A DNA stretch of 64,000 nucleotides. It comes from Rhizobium sp. WYJ-E13. GTDB taxonomy: Bacteria > Pseudomonadota > Alphaproteobacteria > Rhizobiales > Rhizobiaceae. This document shows positions 27,133 to 36,794 of this stretch, piece by piece. Each line of letters starts with the position of its first letter. Position 1 is the stretch's first letter. The DNA is taken from positions 3,127,501-3,191,500 of the forward strand of contig NZ_CP076853.1 in NCBI RefSeq assembly GCF_018987265.1, read 5' to 3'. The notes beneath the pieces were generated by a model that did no database searches, was not told the DNA's origin, and saw nothing but the letters and a program-made list of their open reading frames with translations. A program made the translations under genes and the position numbers.

Positions 27133-27722
27133 AGCCGAAGACACCGCCTGACCGCAAAGACCCCTAAGGCGACGATCGCTGAAAATCCGCTCAGCGAAGC
27201 CATGCTCGCCGGATGCCGCGGGATTTCACTCCAGCGCGGACCTACCACATCGGCGGTATTGAAACCTTCTCCACTGAAGCGGCAGGTTACCAGTGAAAGG
27301 CCGCGGCTGACCATGTCGGCATCGACGTCCGATGCAATCTCCCCTGCCGCAGCCGCCTCGTGCGGCATGTCGCGCAATGCCATGAGCACCGCCTTTGTCG
27401 CGGCAAGGTAGGCATGCGCGCATTCGTTGAACGGGCTTTCTTCATCTGTCACGCTGCCCGGTATCCGACCCCAGAGACAGTAGGAATACTGGATTTCGGC
27501 ATAATTCAGCACGCGCCGAAAAGGCTCGCTCGTATCCATTGCCTTTGAGGCGAGATCCATGATGCGCGTGCGATAATCGGAAATGACCGCCATCTCGCCG
27601 TGAGAGATCTCAGGTACCGGCAGGCCGCCATGACTGCCCTCGCCGCTGCGACTGTGCGCAGATGCGATGCCCGCGGTCAGCAGGGCAAGGCCGAAACAGA
27701 TGGAGTGCAACGCTATTTTCAT
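27117..27722 (-). CDS. Exported hypothetical protein with C-terminal membrane anchor
   Basis: A 201-residue protein with a signal peptide (MKIALHSICFGLALL, cleavage about ASAHS) and a C-terminal hydrophobic helix followed by RRCLRLQSSE, so it is likely anchored in the inner membrane with a periplasmic body containing four cysteines. ATG at 27722 was chosen because it opens the signal peptide; the frame continues upstream without sense. It lies downstream of cbtA but behind a terminator, so it is not clearly in that operon. I do not recognise the family. Confidence 0.65.
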   Translation of the reverse strand: MKIALHSICFGLALLTAGIASAHSRSGEGSHGGLPVPEISHGEMAVISDYRTRIMDLASKAMDTSEPFRRVLNYAEIQYSYCLWGRIPGSVTDEESPFNECAHAYLAATKAVLMALRDMPHEAAAAGEIASDVDADMVSRGLSLVTCRFSGEGFNTADVVGPRWSEIPRHPASMASLSGFSAIVALGVFAVRRCLRLQSSE

Positions 27723-27770
27723 AAGACGCCCCAGTCCCGATACGGCTAACCACGAGCCGACAGGCCCATG

Positions 27771-27799
27771 AGAAAAGAGGGAGCAGTCGAAGCTCCCTC
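27771..27799 (-). terminator. Rho-independent terminator after cbtA
   Basis: GAGGGAGC/GCTCCCTC form an 8-bp stem with a 7-base loop (27777-27799), followed on the minus strand by TTTTCT. Confidence 0.75.
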
Positions 27800-27808
27800 C
27801 CCGCCATT

Positions 27809-28543
27809 CTATCGATAAGCCGAACGAACCCCGGTTCCCACCCCGAGGCGCCGCTCTGCCAGCGCACCGAAGGCAAGGCCGAGCACCGACCACAGGATCA
27901 TGTGCATAGCGATCGTCGTCGTGCGGAAGCGCCACAGTAACATGGCAGAGAAATTCTCCGGCACTTCATTGATCGGCGGCAACAGATGCTCCACGAGGCC
28001 GATGAAGACGATGAAGGCAACACTCGCAATGATCGCAGCATTCCAGGCGCCGTAGTTCAACGTCAGCCGTCGCGCGAGAGCAATTGCTGCAACCATCGAG
28101 GCGGTGGAAACGACGATCATCAGGAAGAACAGCTCGGTGCGAACGCTGATCGTATCCGAGTTGCCGACAGCCGGCGGGTTGGCTGGATATTTGATGGCCG
28201 GAACAATGTCGATAGCGACGAAAGCAGCGACCGCGATGACAGCAGAAGTGCCGCGTACCGAAAGGCTGCTGAAGCGGCCCTGCACGAAAGCGAAGACAAG
28301 CGCGAACAGGCCGCCAATGGCGACACTGTATACTATGACGCCGGTAAAGAGCCCAAGGCCCGCCTGTGTGGCACGGCTGACGATTTCCGGTTCGGCTGCC
28401 TGGCCGGCCGCCTGCGATATCGCCTCTTCGAAGGCAATGGCCGCATCGACGAGCGGCTCCCCGAAAAAGCGCGCAAAGGCAAAAACCAAGACGCCAGCAA
28501 TCAGGCCCGCGACCATGCCGCGGAGCAGAAGATTTCCAACCAT
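27809..28543 (-). CDS. cbtA: Cobalt transporter CbtA
   Basis: A 244-residue inner-membrane protein with about five to six hydrophobic segments, beginning MVGNLLLRGMVAGLIAG, the standard CbtA opening. The CbtA/CbtB pair is the predicted cobalt importer found behind cobalamin riboswitches in proteobacteria. GGGAGG 9 bases before the ATG at 28543 fixes the start. It follows cbtB by 13 bases and is closed by a terminator, so cbtB-cbtA is a two-gene unit controlled by the upstream riboswitch. Confidence 0.92.
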   Translation of the reverse strand: MVGNLLLRGMVAGLIAGVLVFAFARFFGEPLVDAAIAFEEAISQAAGQAAEPEIVSRATQAGLGLFTGVIVYSVAIGGLFALVFAFVQGRFSSLSVRGTSAVIAVAAFVAIDIVPAIKYPANPPAVGNSDTISVRTELFFLMIVVSTASMVAAIALARRLTLNYGAWNAAIIASVAFIVFIGLVEHLLPPINEVPENFSAMLLWRFRTTTIAMHMILWSVLGLAFGALAERRLGVGTGVRSAYR

Positions 28544-28556
28544 GTGAGAACCTCCC

Positions 28557-28766
28557 TTAGTGGCAGGGGAAGCCGAGAAGATGGCGGGCGTCATGCACGA
28601 ATTCGTGCACATACATGCCGTTAAAGAGCGCCATTGCGCCTTCTTCAGTACCGACGAAATAGATGGCGACCAGCATCAGCAGGCCACCGAAGATCGCCCA
28701 GGGCAGGATCTGGCCCACGGGGATCGGCGCGGGTGATGCGACGGGCGCAAAAGCGGTATCAGACAT
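28557..28766 (-). CDS. cbtB: Cobalt transporter subunit CbtB
   Basis: A 69-residue protein with a single transmembrane helix (about 23-45) and a histidine-rich C-terminus, HEFVHDARHLLGFPCH, that would bind the metal. This is the full CbtB signature. The start at 28766 follows GGAGGA by 6 bases, and that Shine-Dalgarno can be covered by a small hairpin. Confidence 0.92.
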   Translation of the reverse strand: MSDTAFAPVASPAPIPVGQILPWAIFGGLLMLVAIYFVGTEEGAMALFNGMYVHEFVHDARHLLGFPCH

Positions 28767-28768
28767 GT

Positions 28769-28782
28769 ATTCCTCCGGGAAT
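28769..28782 (-). promoter_or_regulatory. Hairpin covering the cbtB ribosome binding site
   Basis: In the mRNA, ATTCC-CGGA-GGAAT forms a 5-bp stem whose right arm and loop contain the GGAGGA of cbtB, 2 bases before the ATG. It is a plausible expression platform for the upstream cobalamin riboswitch. Confidence 0.5.
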
Positions 28783-28794
28783 GACGCGTTCAGT

Positions 28795-28920
28795 CGAAGA
28801 TCTCGATTGCAGTAGGGTCTGACTTCCAACGCGAAGAACTTCGACACGCTGATCACAGTGGCGCGACCGTGCCGGACTTTCACCGGCTTCCAAACCTGCA
28901 ACGTCACAGTTATATCTTTT
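28795..28920 (-). ncRNA. Cobalamin riboswitch controlling cbtB-cbtA
   Basis: On the minus strand the leader contains GGAAGCCGGTGAAAGTCCGG, then CACGGTCGCGCCACTGTGA, the conserved core of the AdoCbl riboswitch, followed by a B12-box-like AGTCAGACCCTACTGC at 28809-28824. Ends are approximate. It sits directly ahead of cbtB; ligand-bound RNA is expected to switch off cobalt uptake when cobalamin is plentiful. Confidence 0.93.
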
Positions 28921-28994
28921 CGTCAAAGAGACTGTCAACGAAACTTCATATGCGGGCGGCGGCCATCCCGCCCTATCTCCGGAGGGCGCGTAAT

Positions 28995-29540
28995 ATGACC
29001 ACCCGGCTCACATGGATAAACCACGGCGCCACGGCGGCAAATCGCACCGCCTCCTTTCCGGTCGATGAGCCACTGGAGGAAAAGACCCTGGGCGAGGCCG
29101 CGATGCCGACACCAGGAAGGGCAGACAGGGTTTTTACGAGCCCGGCGTTGCGCGCCCGGCAGACGGCCGAGATGCTGGGTTTCGAAGCGACCGTTGCGCC
29201 GTCTCTGCGAGATTGCGACTACGGCCGCTGGGCCGGCAGGCCGCTCATGAGCCTTCACTCCGAAGAGCCCGAAAACATTGCTCTCTGGATGTCCGATCCC
29301 GAAGCCGCCCCCCACGAGGGAGAGAGCCTGCAACAGCTTGGCAAGCGCATCGCCGGCTGGATGAATGAGGAAATGCCGCTCGGCGGCCATGTCATCGCGG
29401 TTACCCATACGGTCGTCATCCGCGCTGCGATTCTGAACGTGCTGAAGGCACCGCCGGTCGCTTTCTGGACGATCGATATCCAGCCGCTCGGCATGGCGCG
29501 CATGACGCATGACGGTCGCCGTTGGTCGCTCCGTTTCTGA
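28995..29540 (+). CDS. Histidine phosphatase family protein
   Basis: A 181-residue protein of the histidine phosphatase superfamily: catalytic His in INHGATAANRTASFP (residue 9), the Arg of FTSPALRARQTAEML, the acidic turn CDYGRWAGRP and the second His in VTHTVVIRAA. The usual RHG triad reads NHG, so one pocket arginine is replaced. GGAGGGCG upstream of ATG 28995 sets the start. It is divergent from the riboswitch-controlled cbtBA genes, so a CobC-like role in cobalamin synthesis (dephosphorylating a nucleotide-loop precursor) is possible but unproven. Confidence 0.75.
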   Translation: MTTRLTWINHGATAANRTASFPVDEPLEEKTLGEAAMPTPGRADRVFTSPALRARQTAEMLGFEATVAPSLRDCDYGRWAGRPLMSLHSEEPENIALWMSDPEAAPHEGESLQQLGKRIAGWMNEEMPLGGHVIAVTHTVVIRAAILNVLKAPPVAFWTIDIQPLGMARMTHDGRRWSLRF

Positions 29541-29640
29541 ACATTCCTCGTAAATTAGTCCAGCCTTACACAAGCAAACGCAGTCATACATATTGGACCC
29601 GGAATTCCGGGCTCTACATCCTTCCCCGAGGAGACGAAAA

Positions 29641-29760
29641 ATGACCTATGACTGGAGTGGGGAGCGTACGCGGCGTCTGCGCATCGTGCGTATCGCAACT
29701 GTTGTCGCCGTTCTCGTCGGCGTAATAATCAGCCTACCATTGCTGATCAATGTCGCCTGA
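29641..29760 (+). CDS. Small single-span membrane protein (39 residues)
   Basis: ATG at 29641 follows GAGGAGACGAAAA, a strong ribosome binding site, and encodes 39 residues: a charged N-terminus (WSGERTRRLR) and one hydrophobic helix (TVVAVLVGVIISLPLLINV). The positive-inside rule places the N-terminus in the cytosol. Nothing more can be said of its role; its neighbours are a histidine phosphatase and a conserved hypothetical gene. Confidence 0.6.
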   Translation: MTYDWSGERTRRLRIVRIATVVAVLVGVIISLPLLINVA

Positions 29761-29877
29761 AAGTCAGAGTACGTCAAAGGCGGGCGCGCTACGGCCGCTC
29801 GCCTTTCTCTTTGCCGATCTTATTGCCGGACCTGAGTGACCTAGGCGAACGGGCTGAGCCGGCCCGGGATCGGCGGA

Positions 29878-30625
<748 letters not shown>

Positions 30626-32215
30626 ATGGAGATGGAGATGCTGATGCCAGAGTTCTTCAGGACCAGGGCGGGAAGGCAATGTCTGACGATCATGACGCTC
30701 GGTGCGGCGCTATGGATTTCAGGTGCCCTGCTGGATGTCGATAGCTCGCTCGTCACCTTCATGAGCAACTTCGAGGACTACGGCGCCGACAAGTTTGTGC
30801 TCGCCCTCGGCATCGCCGGCGCGATGAGTTTCATCTATTCCGTGATGCGCATTGCCGATCTTCGCAAGGAGATGCAGCTTCGCGATGCCGCCCAGGCCCG
30901 CGCCGACTGGATTGCCACCCACGACCATCTGACTAAGCTTCCGAACCGCTACGCCTTCGAACGTAAGATTCTGCCCAAGATTGCCGACAAGGAAGGCAAT
31001 ATTCCCGACGAGGCAAGGAACAACGTCACGATCTTCTCCGTCGATCTCGATGGTTTCAAGAAAGTCAACGATCTCGTTGGCCACAAAGGCGGCGATGTCC
31101 TGCTGGTCGAAGTCGCCAAGCGCATCTGCGCGCTGGGCAACGCCGATTGCGTCTACCGCTTCGGTGGCGATGAATTCATCATCATCGCCCTCGGCATGAC
31201 CGCGGCGCGGGAGGAATGGTTTGCCAAAGTGCTCATCCAGGCCGTCACCCGCCCCATTCTGATCGACGGTTTTGCCGTCGAGGTCGGCGCCAGTGTAGGC
31301 TACGACCGCTGGAGCGAAGGGGCAGAGCCGCTGGAGGATGCTGCTCACCGCGCCGACCTTGCCATGTACGAGGCAAAATCCCGCGGCCCCAATCATCAAC
31401 TGGTCTTCGAACCGTCCATGCAGGACAAAGTAGCGGAACGCGCATCGCTGGAAACCAAGCTGCGCGGCGCCATCAAGAACAAGGCGATCAAGCCCCACTA
31501 CCAGCCGCTGATCGATCTCAGGAGCGGCAGGGTCTGCGGCTTCGAGGCACTGGCCCGATGGACCGACGAAGACGGCATGCATATTCCGCCGCCGGTCTTC
31601 ATCGGCATCGCCGAAGAAACCGGCATGATCACCGAACTGTTCGAAAACCTCCTCACCCAGGCCTGCAGCGATGCGCTTGCCTGGCCTGATCACGTCAGGC
31701 TTTCGTTCAACGTGTCGCCTGTGCAGATGGAGGACAAACTGCTTGCCTCGCGGATCCTCAAGGTGCTTGCGGCAAGTCGCCTGCCTGCCAGACGGCTGGA
31801 GGTGGAAATCACCGAAAACGCGCTGATCCAGGATCCGGCGATCGCGGCCCATATTCTCGATGAACTGCATGAGGCGGGCGTACAGATCGCGCTTGATGAT
31901 TTCGGCACGGGCTATTCGAGCCTTGCGCAGCTCGCCCGCTACCGTTTCGACAAGATCAAGATCGACAAGAGCTTCATAGCCACCTGCCGGGAAGACGAGA
32001 AGCAGGAAAAAATCGTCCGCGCCATGCTTGCTCTCGGAAAAAGTCTCAACATCAAGACGACGGCAGAAGGTGTCGAGGAGCATGCCCAGCTCACGTATCT
32101 GGTGCAGCTTGGCTGCGACATCGGCCAGGGCTATCTCTTCGGCAAAGCGATGCCCGCCGCAGAGGCGGGCATCTTCATCGAAAGTCAAAATGCCAGCCTG
32201 GCCTCCACGGCCTGA
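30626..32215 (+). CDS. Membrane GGDEF-EAL protein (c-di-GMP turnover)
   Basis: A 529-residue protein with two N-terminal transmembrane helices (about residues 20-40 and 54-74), a GGDEF domain with intact YRFGGDEF, and an EAL domain with FEALARW, EVEITENALI, DDFGTGYSSL and KIDKSFI. All catalytic residues are present on both sides, so it could make and degrade c-di-GMP. ATGs at 30626, 30632, 30638 and 30644 are all in frame; GGAG spacing best fits 30638 or 30644, so the true start may be a few codons later. No sensory domain beyond the membrane part is seen. Confidence 0.88.
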   Translation: MEMEMLMPEFFRTRAGRQCLTIMTLGAALWISGALLDVDSSLVTFMSNFEDYGADKFVLALGIAGAMSFIYSVMRIADLRKEMQLRDAAQARADWIATHDHLTKLPNRYAFERKILPKIADKEGNIPDEARNNVTIFSVDLDGFKKVNDLVGHKGGDVLLVEVAKRICALGNADCVYRFGGDEFIIIALGMTAAREEWFAKVLIQAVTRPILIDGFAVEVGASVGYDRWSEGAEPLEDAAHRADLAMYEAKSRGPNHQLVFEPSMQDKVAERASLETKLRGAIKNKAIKPHYQPLIDLRSGRVCGFEALARWTDEDGMHIPPPVFIGIAEETGMITELFENLLTQACSDALAWPDHVRLSFNVSPVQMEDKLLASRILKVLAASRLPARRLEVEITENALIQDPAIAAHILDELHEAGVQIALDDFGTGYSSLAQLARYRFDKIKIDKSFIATCREDEKQEKIVRAMLALGKSLNIKTTAEGVEEHAQLTYLVQLGCDIGQGYLFGKAMPAAEAGIFIESQNASLASTA

Positions 32216-32220
32216 ACCAG

Positions 32221-32270
32221 GCAATTCCAGCAGCAAAAGTGCGAGAAGGTTTTGCGTCCGGAATTGCGTG
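32221..32270. repeat. Dispersed rhizobial repeat, copy A
   Basis: GGTTTTGCGTCCGGAATTGC (32248-32267) is repeated with 2 changes at 37723. A GCAATTCC at 32221-32228 is the inverse of the GGAATTGC arm at 32260-32267, so the unit has dyad symmetry. It follows the GGDEF-EAL gene. Confidence 0.6.
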
Positions 32271-32427
32271 AACAAAAGTGGCCAGCCACGCGTCATCCCT
32301 CGCCTGACGCCTTCCGGGGACTGAATCGACAACCAAAAACTGCTCGCCAGGACAGAAGAGGCTTCCCACCCGACGCGATGACGCTAAGTTCGTTCATCGT
32401 CACGATTGCCGGGGAGCATCAAGCAAC

Positions 32428-33606
32428 ATGTCGTCGACCGATCTTCTCCTGACCTTCAATGCCGGTTCCTCAACGGTGAAGATCGGCATCTTTTCCATTG
32501 GGGATGGCAAGGTGCGGCGCATCGGCAAGGGCGTGATCGATTTCCGCGCCGAACCCCTCGCCTTCAGCCTGAAGGAAGGTCCGCAAACCTTCGACATGCC
32601 GCTGAAGGCCGAACTCACCGATGACCTGCATGCCGTCATCGACGAGACGTTCGAGCTGCTGTCGAAGCATTTCGATATCCGCACCGTGCGCACTGCCGGC
32701 CACCGCGTCGTTCACGGCGGCGATCGCTTCACCGCAGCGACGGCGCTCGATGATACCGCGATCGAAGCGATTGACGCGCTTACGCCGCTGGCACCCCTTC
32801 ATCAACCGCAGGCGCTTCGCTTCATCCGCGCGCTGAAGCACCTGAAACCACATCTTGCCCAAACGGCCTCATTCGATACCGCCTTTCATGCCACGCAGAT
32901 CGACCTCGTCCGCCGATTCGCCATCCCGCGCGCGCTTCACGACGAAGGTATCAAGCGCTACGGATTTCACGGCCTCTCCTACAAATTCATCGCTGGCGAG
33001 GTCGGCCGCAGGCTGTCGAATAAAGCGAAAATCGTCGCCGCGCATCTCGGCAGCGGCGCAAGCCTCTGCGCTCTGGAAAACGGTATCAGCCGCGACTGCA
33101 GCATGGGGTTTTCCACGCTGGACGGCATACCCATGGCCACCCGGCCCGGCTGGCTCGATCCCGGCGTGATCCTGCATCTGCTGCAGCAAAAGAAGCAGTC
33201 CGTCGATCAGCTGGAAGACATGCTCTACCATCGCTCCGGCCTGCTTGGCGTCTCCGGCATCAACGCAGATACTCGCGACCTTCTTGAGGACGGAAGCCCG
33301 CAAGCGCGCGAGGCGCTCGACCTCTTCACGCTGCGCATCGCTGGCGAGATCGGCCGCATGTCGATGACGCTCGGCGGGCTCGACGCGATCGTCTTTACCG
33401 CCGGGATCGGCGAGCACCAGCCGCAGATCCGCTCGGCGGTCATCCGGCATCTCGGCTGGCTCGGCCTTACGGTCGACGAAAAGGCAAATGCAGCCAATGG
33501 CTTCACGATCACGACACCCTCGAGCCGCATAACGGCGCATGTCATTGCCACGGACGAGGAACAGATCATCGCGCAGGAGGCACTCTCTATTCTTCGCTCC
33601 CGATGA
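32428..33606 (+). CDS. ackA: Acetate kinase
   Basis: A 392-residue enzyme interconverting acetyl phosphate plus ADP with acetate plus ATP. The N-terminus LLLTFNAGSSTVKIGIF is the first phosphate motif; RVVHGG, AFHATQI, GFHGLSYKFI, AAHLGSGASLCAL and FTAGIGEHQPQIR are further conserved blocks. GGGGAG lies 12 bases before the ATG. It precedes phosphoketolase by 69 bases, so acetyl phosphate made by the latter would be used here for ATP. This ackA-xfp pairing is a known arrangement. Confidence 0.95.
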   Translation: MSSTDLLLTFNAGSSTVKIGIFSIGDGKVRRIGKGVIDFRAEPLAFSLKEGPQTFDMPLKAELTDDLHAVIDETFELLSKHFDIRTVRTAGHRVVHGGDRFTAATALDDTAIEAIDALTPLAPLHQPQALRFIRALKHLKPHLAQTASFDTAFHATQIDLVRRFAIPRALHDEGIKRYGFHGLSYKFIAGEVGRRLSNKAKIVAAHLGSGASLCALENGISRDCSMGFSTLDGIPMATRPGWLDPGVILHLLQQKKQSVDQLEDMLYHRSGLLGVSGINADTRDLLEDGSPQAREALDLFTLRIAGEIGRMSMTLGGLDAIVFTAGIGEHQPQIRSAVIRHLGWLGLTVDEKANAANGFTITTPSSRITAHVIATDEEQIIAQEALSILRSR

Positions 33607-33616
33607 TCCAGATCAA
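33603..33616. promoter_or_regulatory. FNR/FixK-type box upstream of xfp
   Basis: ATGATCCAGATCAA matches the FNR/FixK consensus TTGAT-N4-ATCAA in 9 of 10 positions. It overlaps the ackA stop and is centred about 66 bases before the xfp start, a spacing that suits an activator site. Confidence 0.5.
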
Positions 33617-33675
33617 GTGCGTGCCGGCGCTGGCCGCTAGAATTGACGTTGAACAAGTTTAAACGGGAGAAATCC

Positions 33676-36063
33676 ATGGAAAAGCATGTCTCGACTCCAT
33701 CCGTTCTTTCAGACGCAGAACTCGCGCTCATCGACCGCTACTGGCGCGCCGCCAACTATCTCTCAGTCGGCCAAATTTACCTTCTTTCCAATCCTCTCCT
33801 GCGCCAGCCCCTGAAGCCCGAACATATCAAGCCCCGCCTGCTCGGCCATTGGGGCACGACACCTGGCCTCAACTTCATCTACGCGCATTTGAACCGTGTC
33901 ATCCGCGCCCGCGATCTCGATATCATCTATATGTGCGGTCCCGGTCACGGTGGGCCGGGCATGGTCGCCAATACCTATCTGGAAGGCATCTATAGCGAGA
34001 TCTATCCCGATATAGCCGAGACGGAAGAGGGCATGCGCAAGCTTTTCCGCCAGTTCTCCTTCCCCGGCGGGATTCCGAGCCACGCGGCGCCGGAAACGCC
34101 CGGCTCCATCCATGAGGGTGGAGAGCTCGGCTATGCGCTCGTTCATGCCTATGGCGCAGCCTTCGACAATCCCGATCTGATCGTCGCCTGCGTCATCGGC
34201 GACGGCGAAGCCGAAACCGGCCCGCTGGCAGCAAGCTGGCATTCCAACAAGTTTCTGAACCCTGCCCGCGACGGCGCCGTTCTGCCGATCCTGCATTTGA
34301 ACGGCTATAAGATCGCCAACCCGACCGTTCTCGGTCGTGCCGGTGACGAGGATCTGATGCATCTCTTCGAAGGTTATGGCTACGAGCCTTTCTTCGTCGA
34401 AGGCCACGAATCGGCCAAAATGCATCAGCAGATGGCCGCGACCTTCGAGACGGTCTTCGACCGTATCCGCGCCATTCAGAAGGAAGCGCGCGACGGCAAG
34501 GCGCCGCAGGACTGCCCGCGCTGGCCGATGATCGTGCTGCGCAGCCCCAAGGGCTGGACTGGCCCGAAGGAAGTGGACGGCAAGAAGGTCGAAGGCTTCT
34601 GGCGCGCCCATCAGGTGCCGGTCTCCAATTGCCGGGAGAACGACGGACACCGGAAAATCCTCGAAGACTGGATGCGCAGTTACGATCCGGAAGACCTCTT
34701 CGATGCCTCCGGCACGCTGAAGCCGGAACTGCGGGCACTGGCCCCCTCGGGCGAGCGCCGCATGGGTGCCAATCCACATGCCAATGGCGGTCTGCTGCGC
34801 AAGGAATTGATCGCACCCGATATCCGCGCCTATGAGGTGAAGGTGGAAAAGCGCGGCGATGCCATGGTGCAATCCACCGAAATCCTCGGCCACTACCTGC
34901 GTGATACGCTGACGCTCAACGAAGCCAATGCGAACTTCCGCATTTTCGGCCCCGACGAAACGGAATCAAACCGCCTTGGCAGCGTCTTCGAGGTCACCGA
35001 CCGCGTCTGGATGGAGGAGATCGAACCTTATGATGTCAGCCTCTCCCGCGATGGCCGCGTCATGGAGGTTCTGAGCGAGCATCTTTGCCAGGGATGGCTG
35101 GAAGGCTACCTGCTGACGGGCCGGCACGGTCTCTTTTCCTGCTACGAGGCCTTCATCCACATCATCGACTCGATGTTCAACCAGCATGCCAAATGGTTGA
35201 AGGTCACCCGAGAGCTGGAGTGGAGGAAGCCGATCTCCTCGCTGAACTATCTGCTGACCTCGCATGTCTGGCGGCAGGACCACAACGGCTTCTCGCATCA
35301 GGACCCCGGCTTCGTCGATCTCGTCGCCAACAAGAAGGCCGATATCGTTCGTATCTACCTGCCGCCGGATGCGAACACGCTGCTCTGGGTCGGCGACCAT
35401 TGCCTTAGGACTTATGACCGCATCAACGTCATCGTCGCCGGCAAACAGCCCGAGCCGCAATGGCTGACCATGGATGAGGCGGTGAAGCATTGTGAGGCCG
35501 GTATCGGCATCTGGGACTGGGCGAGCCATGAGGAGGACACGGTGGCGCCCGATGTCGTCATGGCCTGTGCCGGCGACGTGCCGACCATGGAGACGCTCGC
35601 CGCCGTCGATCTGCTGCACCAGCATGTCCCGGAACTGAAGATCCGCACCGTCAACGTAGTCGACCTGCTTGCCCTGCAATCGCAGGATCAGCATCCGCAC
35701 GGCCTAACGGACGATGTCTTCGACGCGATCTTCACGTCGGACAGGCCCGTGATCTTCGCGTATCACGGCTATCCCTACCTCATCCACCGGCTGACCTATA
35801 AACGTACCAACCACCGCAACATCCATGTGCGCGGTTTCATCGAAGAGGGAACGACCACCACACCCTTCGACATGACCGTGCTCAACGAGCTCGACCGCTT
35901 CCACCTCGCGATCGAGGCGATCGACCGCGTTCCGGGCCTGAAGGAAAAAGTGCCGGAAGTGCTGGAAAGCCTGAGAGCCAAGCTCGTCGAGCATCATGCC
36001 TATGTCCGCGAGTATGGTGAGGATATGCCCGACGTTCGCAACTGGAAATGGGCCGCGGCCTGA
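33676..36063 (+). CDS. xfp: Phosphoketolase (xylulose-5-P/fructose-6-P)
   Basis: A 795-residue thiamine-diphosphate enzyme cleaving xylulose 5-phosphate (or fructose 6-phosphate) to acetyl phosphate plus a triose or tetrose phosphate. The N-terminal blocks [15 protein letters not shown] and [12 protein letters not shown], the ThDP motif GDGEAETGP, and the C-terminal SWRQD-like [16 protein letters not shown] region are diagnostic. Length equals the family norm. ATG at 33676 has GGGAGA upstream. A possible FNR/FixK site suggests low-oxygen induction, when the pathway would yield ATP via acetate kinase. Confidence 0.95.
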   Translation: MEKHVSTPSVLSDAELALIDRYWRAANYLSVGQIYLLSNPLLRQPLKPEHIKPRLLGHWGTTPGLNFIYAHLNRVIRARDLDIIYMCGPGHGGPGMVANTYLEGIYSEIYPDIAETEEGMRKLFRQFSFPGGIPSHAAPETPGSIHEGGELGYALVHAYGAAFDNPDLIVACVIGDGEAETGPLAASWHSNKFLNPARDGAVLPILHLNGYKIANPTVLGRAGDEDLMHLFEGYGYEPFFVEGHESAKMHQQMAATFETVFDRIRAIQKEARDGKAPQDCPRWPMIVLRSPKGWTGPKEVDGKKVEGFWRAHQVPVSNCRENDGHRKILEDWMRSYDPEDLFDASGTLKPELRALAPSGERRMGANPHANGGLLRKELIAPDIRAYEVKVEKRGDAMVQSTEILGHYLRDTLTLNEANANFRIFGPDETESNRLGSVFEVTDRVWMEEIEPYDVSLSRDGRVMEVLSEHLCQGWLEGYLLTGRHGLFSCYEAFIHIIDSMFNQHAKWLKVTRELEWRKPISSLNYLLTSHVWRQDHNGFSHQDPGFVDLVANKKADIVRIYLPPDANTLLWVGDHCLRTYDRINVIVAGKQPEPQWLTMDEAVKHCEAGIGIWDWASHEEDTVAPDVVMACAGDVPTMETLAAVDLLHQHVPELKIRTVNVVDLLALQSQDQHPHGLTDDVFDAIFTSDRPVIFAYHGYPYLIHRLTYKRTNHRNIHVRGFIEEGTTTTPFDMTVLNELDRFHLAIEAIDRVPGLKEKVPEVLESLRAKLVEHHAYVREYGEDMPDVRNWKWAAA

Positions 36064-36075
36064 GAGGAAGGGACA

Positions 36076-36178
36076 GCATCGGCCTGAAAATCGGAATCGA
36101 TTTTCGGAAAGCCTGATGCGTCAAATCGAAGCGTTAGAGTATCCGTTGCCCGTCCGAACGGACACACGGCGCTCTAAC
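36076..36178. repeat. RIME1-like double-palindrome repeat
   Basis: About 103 bases with two nested palindromes. The first (36076-36119) has GCATC/GATGC outside GAAAATCG-GAAT-CGATTTTC; the second (36133-36178) has GTTAGAG/CTCTAAC outside GTCCG-AA-CGGAC. Size and two-palindrome layout match rhizobial intergenic mosaic elements (RIME1, about 108 bp). It fills the space after xfp. Confidence 0.7.
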
Positions 36179-36243
36179 CTCCATGAAAAGGACTGCACGG
36201 AAACCGCGCAGCCCTTCCCCAGCCGTGATGCAGGGTCACAATA

Positions 36244-36636
36244 TTATTGTCCGTTCTGCGTGCCGCTCGGCGTGGTCACGCCCGTCGGACCACCACCGCT
36301 GCCGTCAGGTGTCGGATCCCGGTCGGTGGCTTCCGGCGGCTTGATGGAGCCGGTTGCCGGATTATTGTCGAATGTGCCCTCGCCCGAGGGCTGCGCGTTG
36401 ATCGGGTCCTGAGTTGTGGACGCGGTCGAAGCCGGTTCGTTGGTCGTGCCTGGCCAGATGGCGAAACTCGCCGCAGCGATCAGAATGACCAGAATGCCAG
36501 CTGCCAGCACGCCCCAGAGCGAAAGGCTGCGCCGCTCATCGGCAAGCGTTTTTTCCTCTTCATAGGATGTCTGCCCGAGCGGCGTGCCTGTATTCTCATC
36601 CACAATTCGGTTCTTGTCGTCACCATATTGGGTCAT
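36244..36636 (-). CDS. Single-span membrane protein, unknown function
   Basis: A 130-residue protein: acidic cytosolic N-terminus (about 1-40), one transmembrane helix (about 41-63, LWGVLAAGILVILIAAASFAIW) and a Pro/Thr/Ser/Gly-rich periplasmic tail that looks disordered. GGAGG 8 bases before ATG 36636 sets the start. Small proteins of this build are common in rhizobia, but I recognise no defined family. It is divergent from a LysR gene. Confidence 0.7.
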   Translation of the reverse strand: MTQYGDDKNRIVDENTGTPLGQTSYEEEKTLADERRSLSLWGVLAAGILVILIAAASFAIWPGTTNEPASTASTTQDPINAQPSGEGTFDNNPATGSIKPPEATDRDPTPDGSGGGPTGVTTPSGTQNGQ

Positions 36637-36794
36637 CGCTTGATCCTCCAATCTGTGCGAGAGAAACCAAATGCGCGGGAAGATGTTCCATCGAGCAGGT
36701 TTTCTCGATCCATGCGGGCAGTGACAAGGACTTGCGTTCTTGACCGGACAGCACTTCCTCAACATCATCCATGACATCAAATCAGGAGTGATCC

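Noticed and set aside
30719..32332. 537-codon minus-strand frame opposite the GGDEF-EAL gene
   Set aside because: Antisense shadow without a start signal or recognisable domain.
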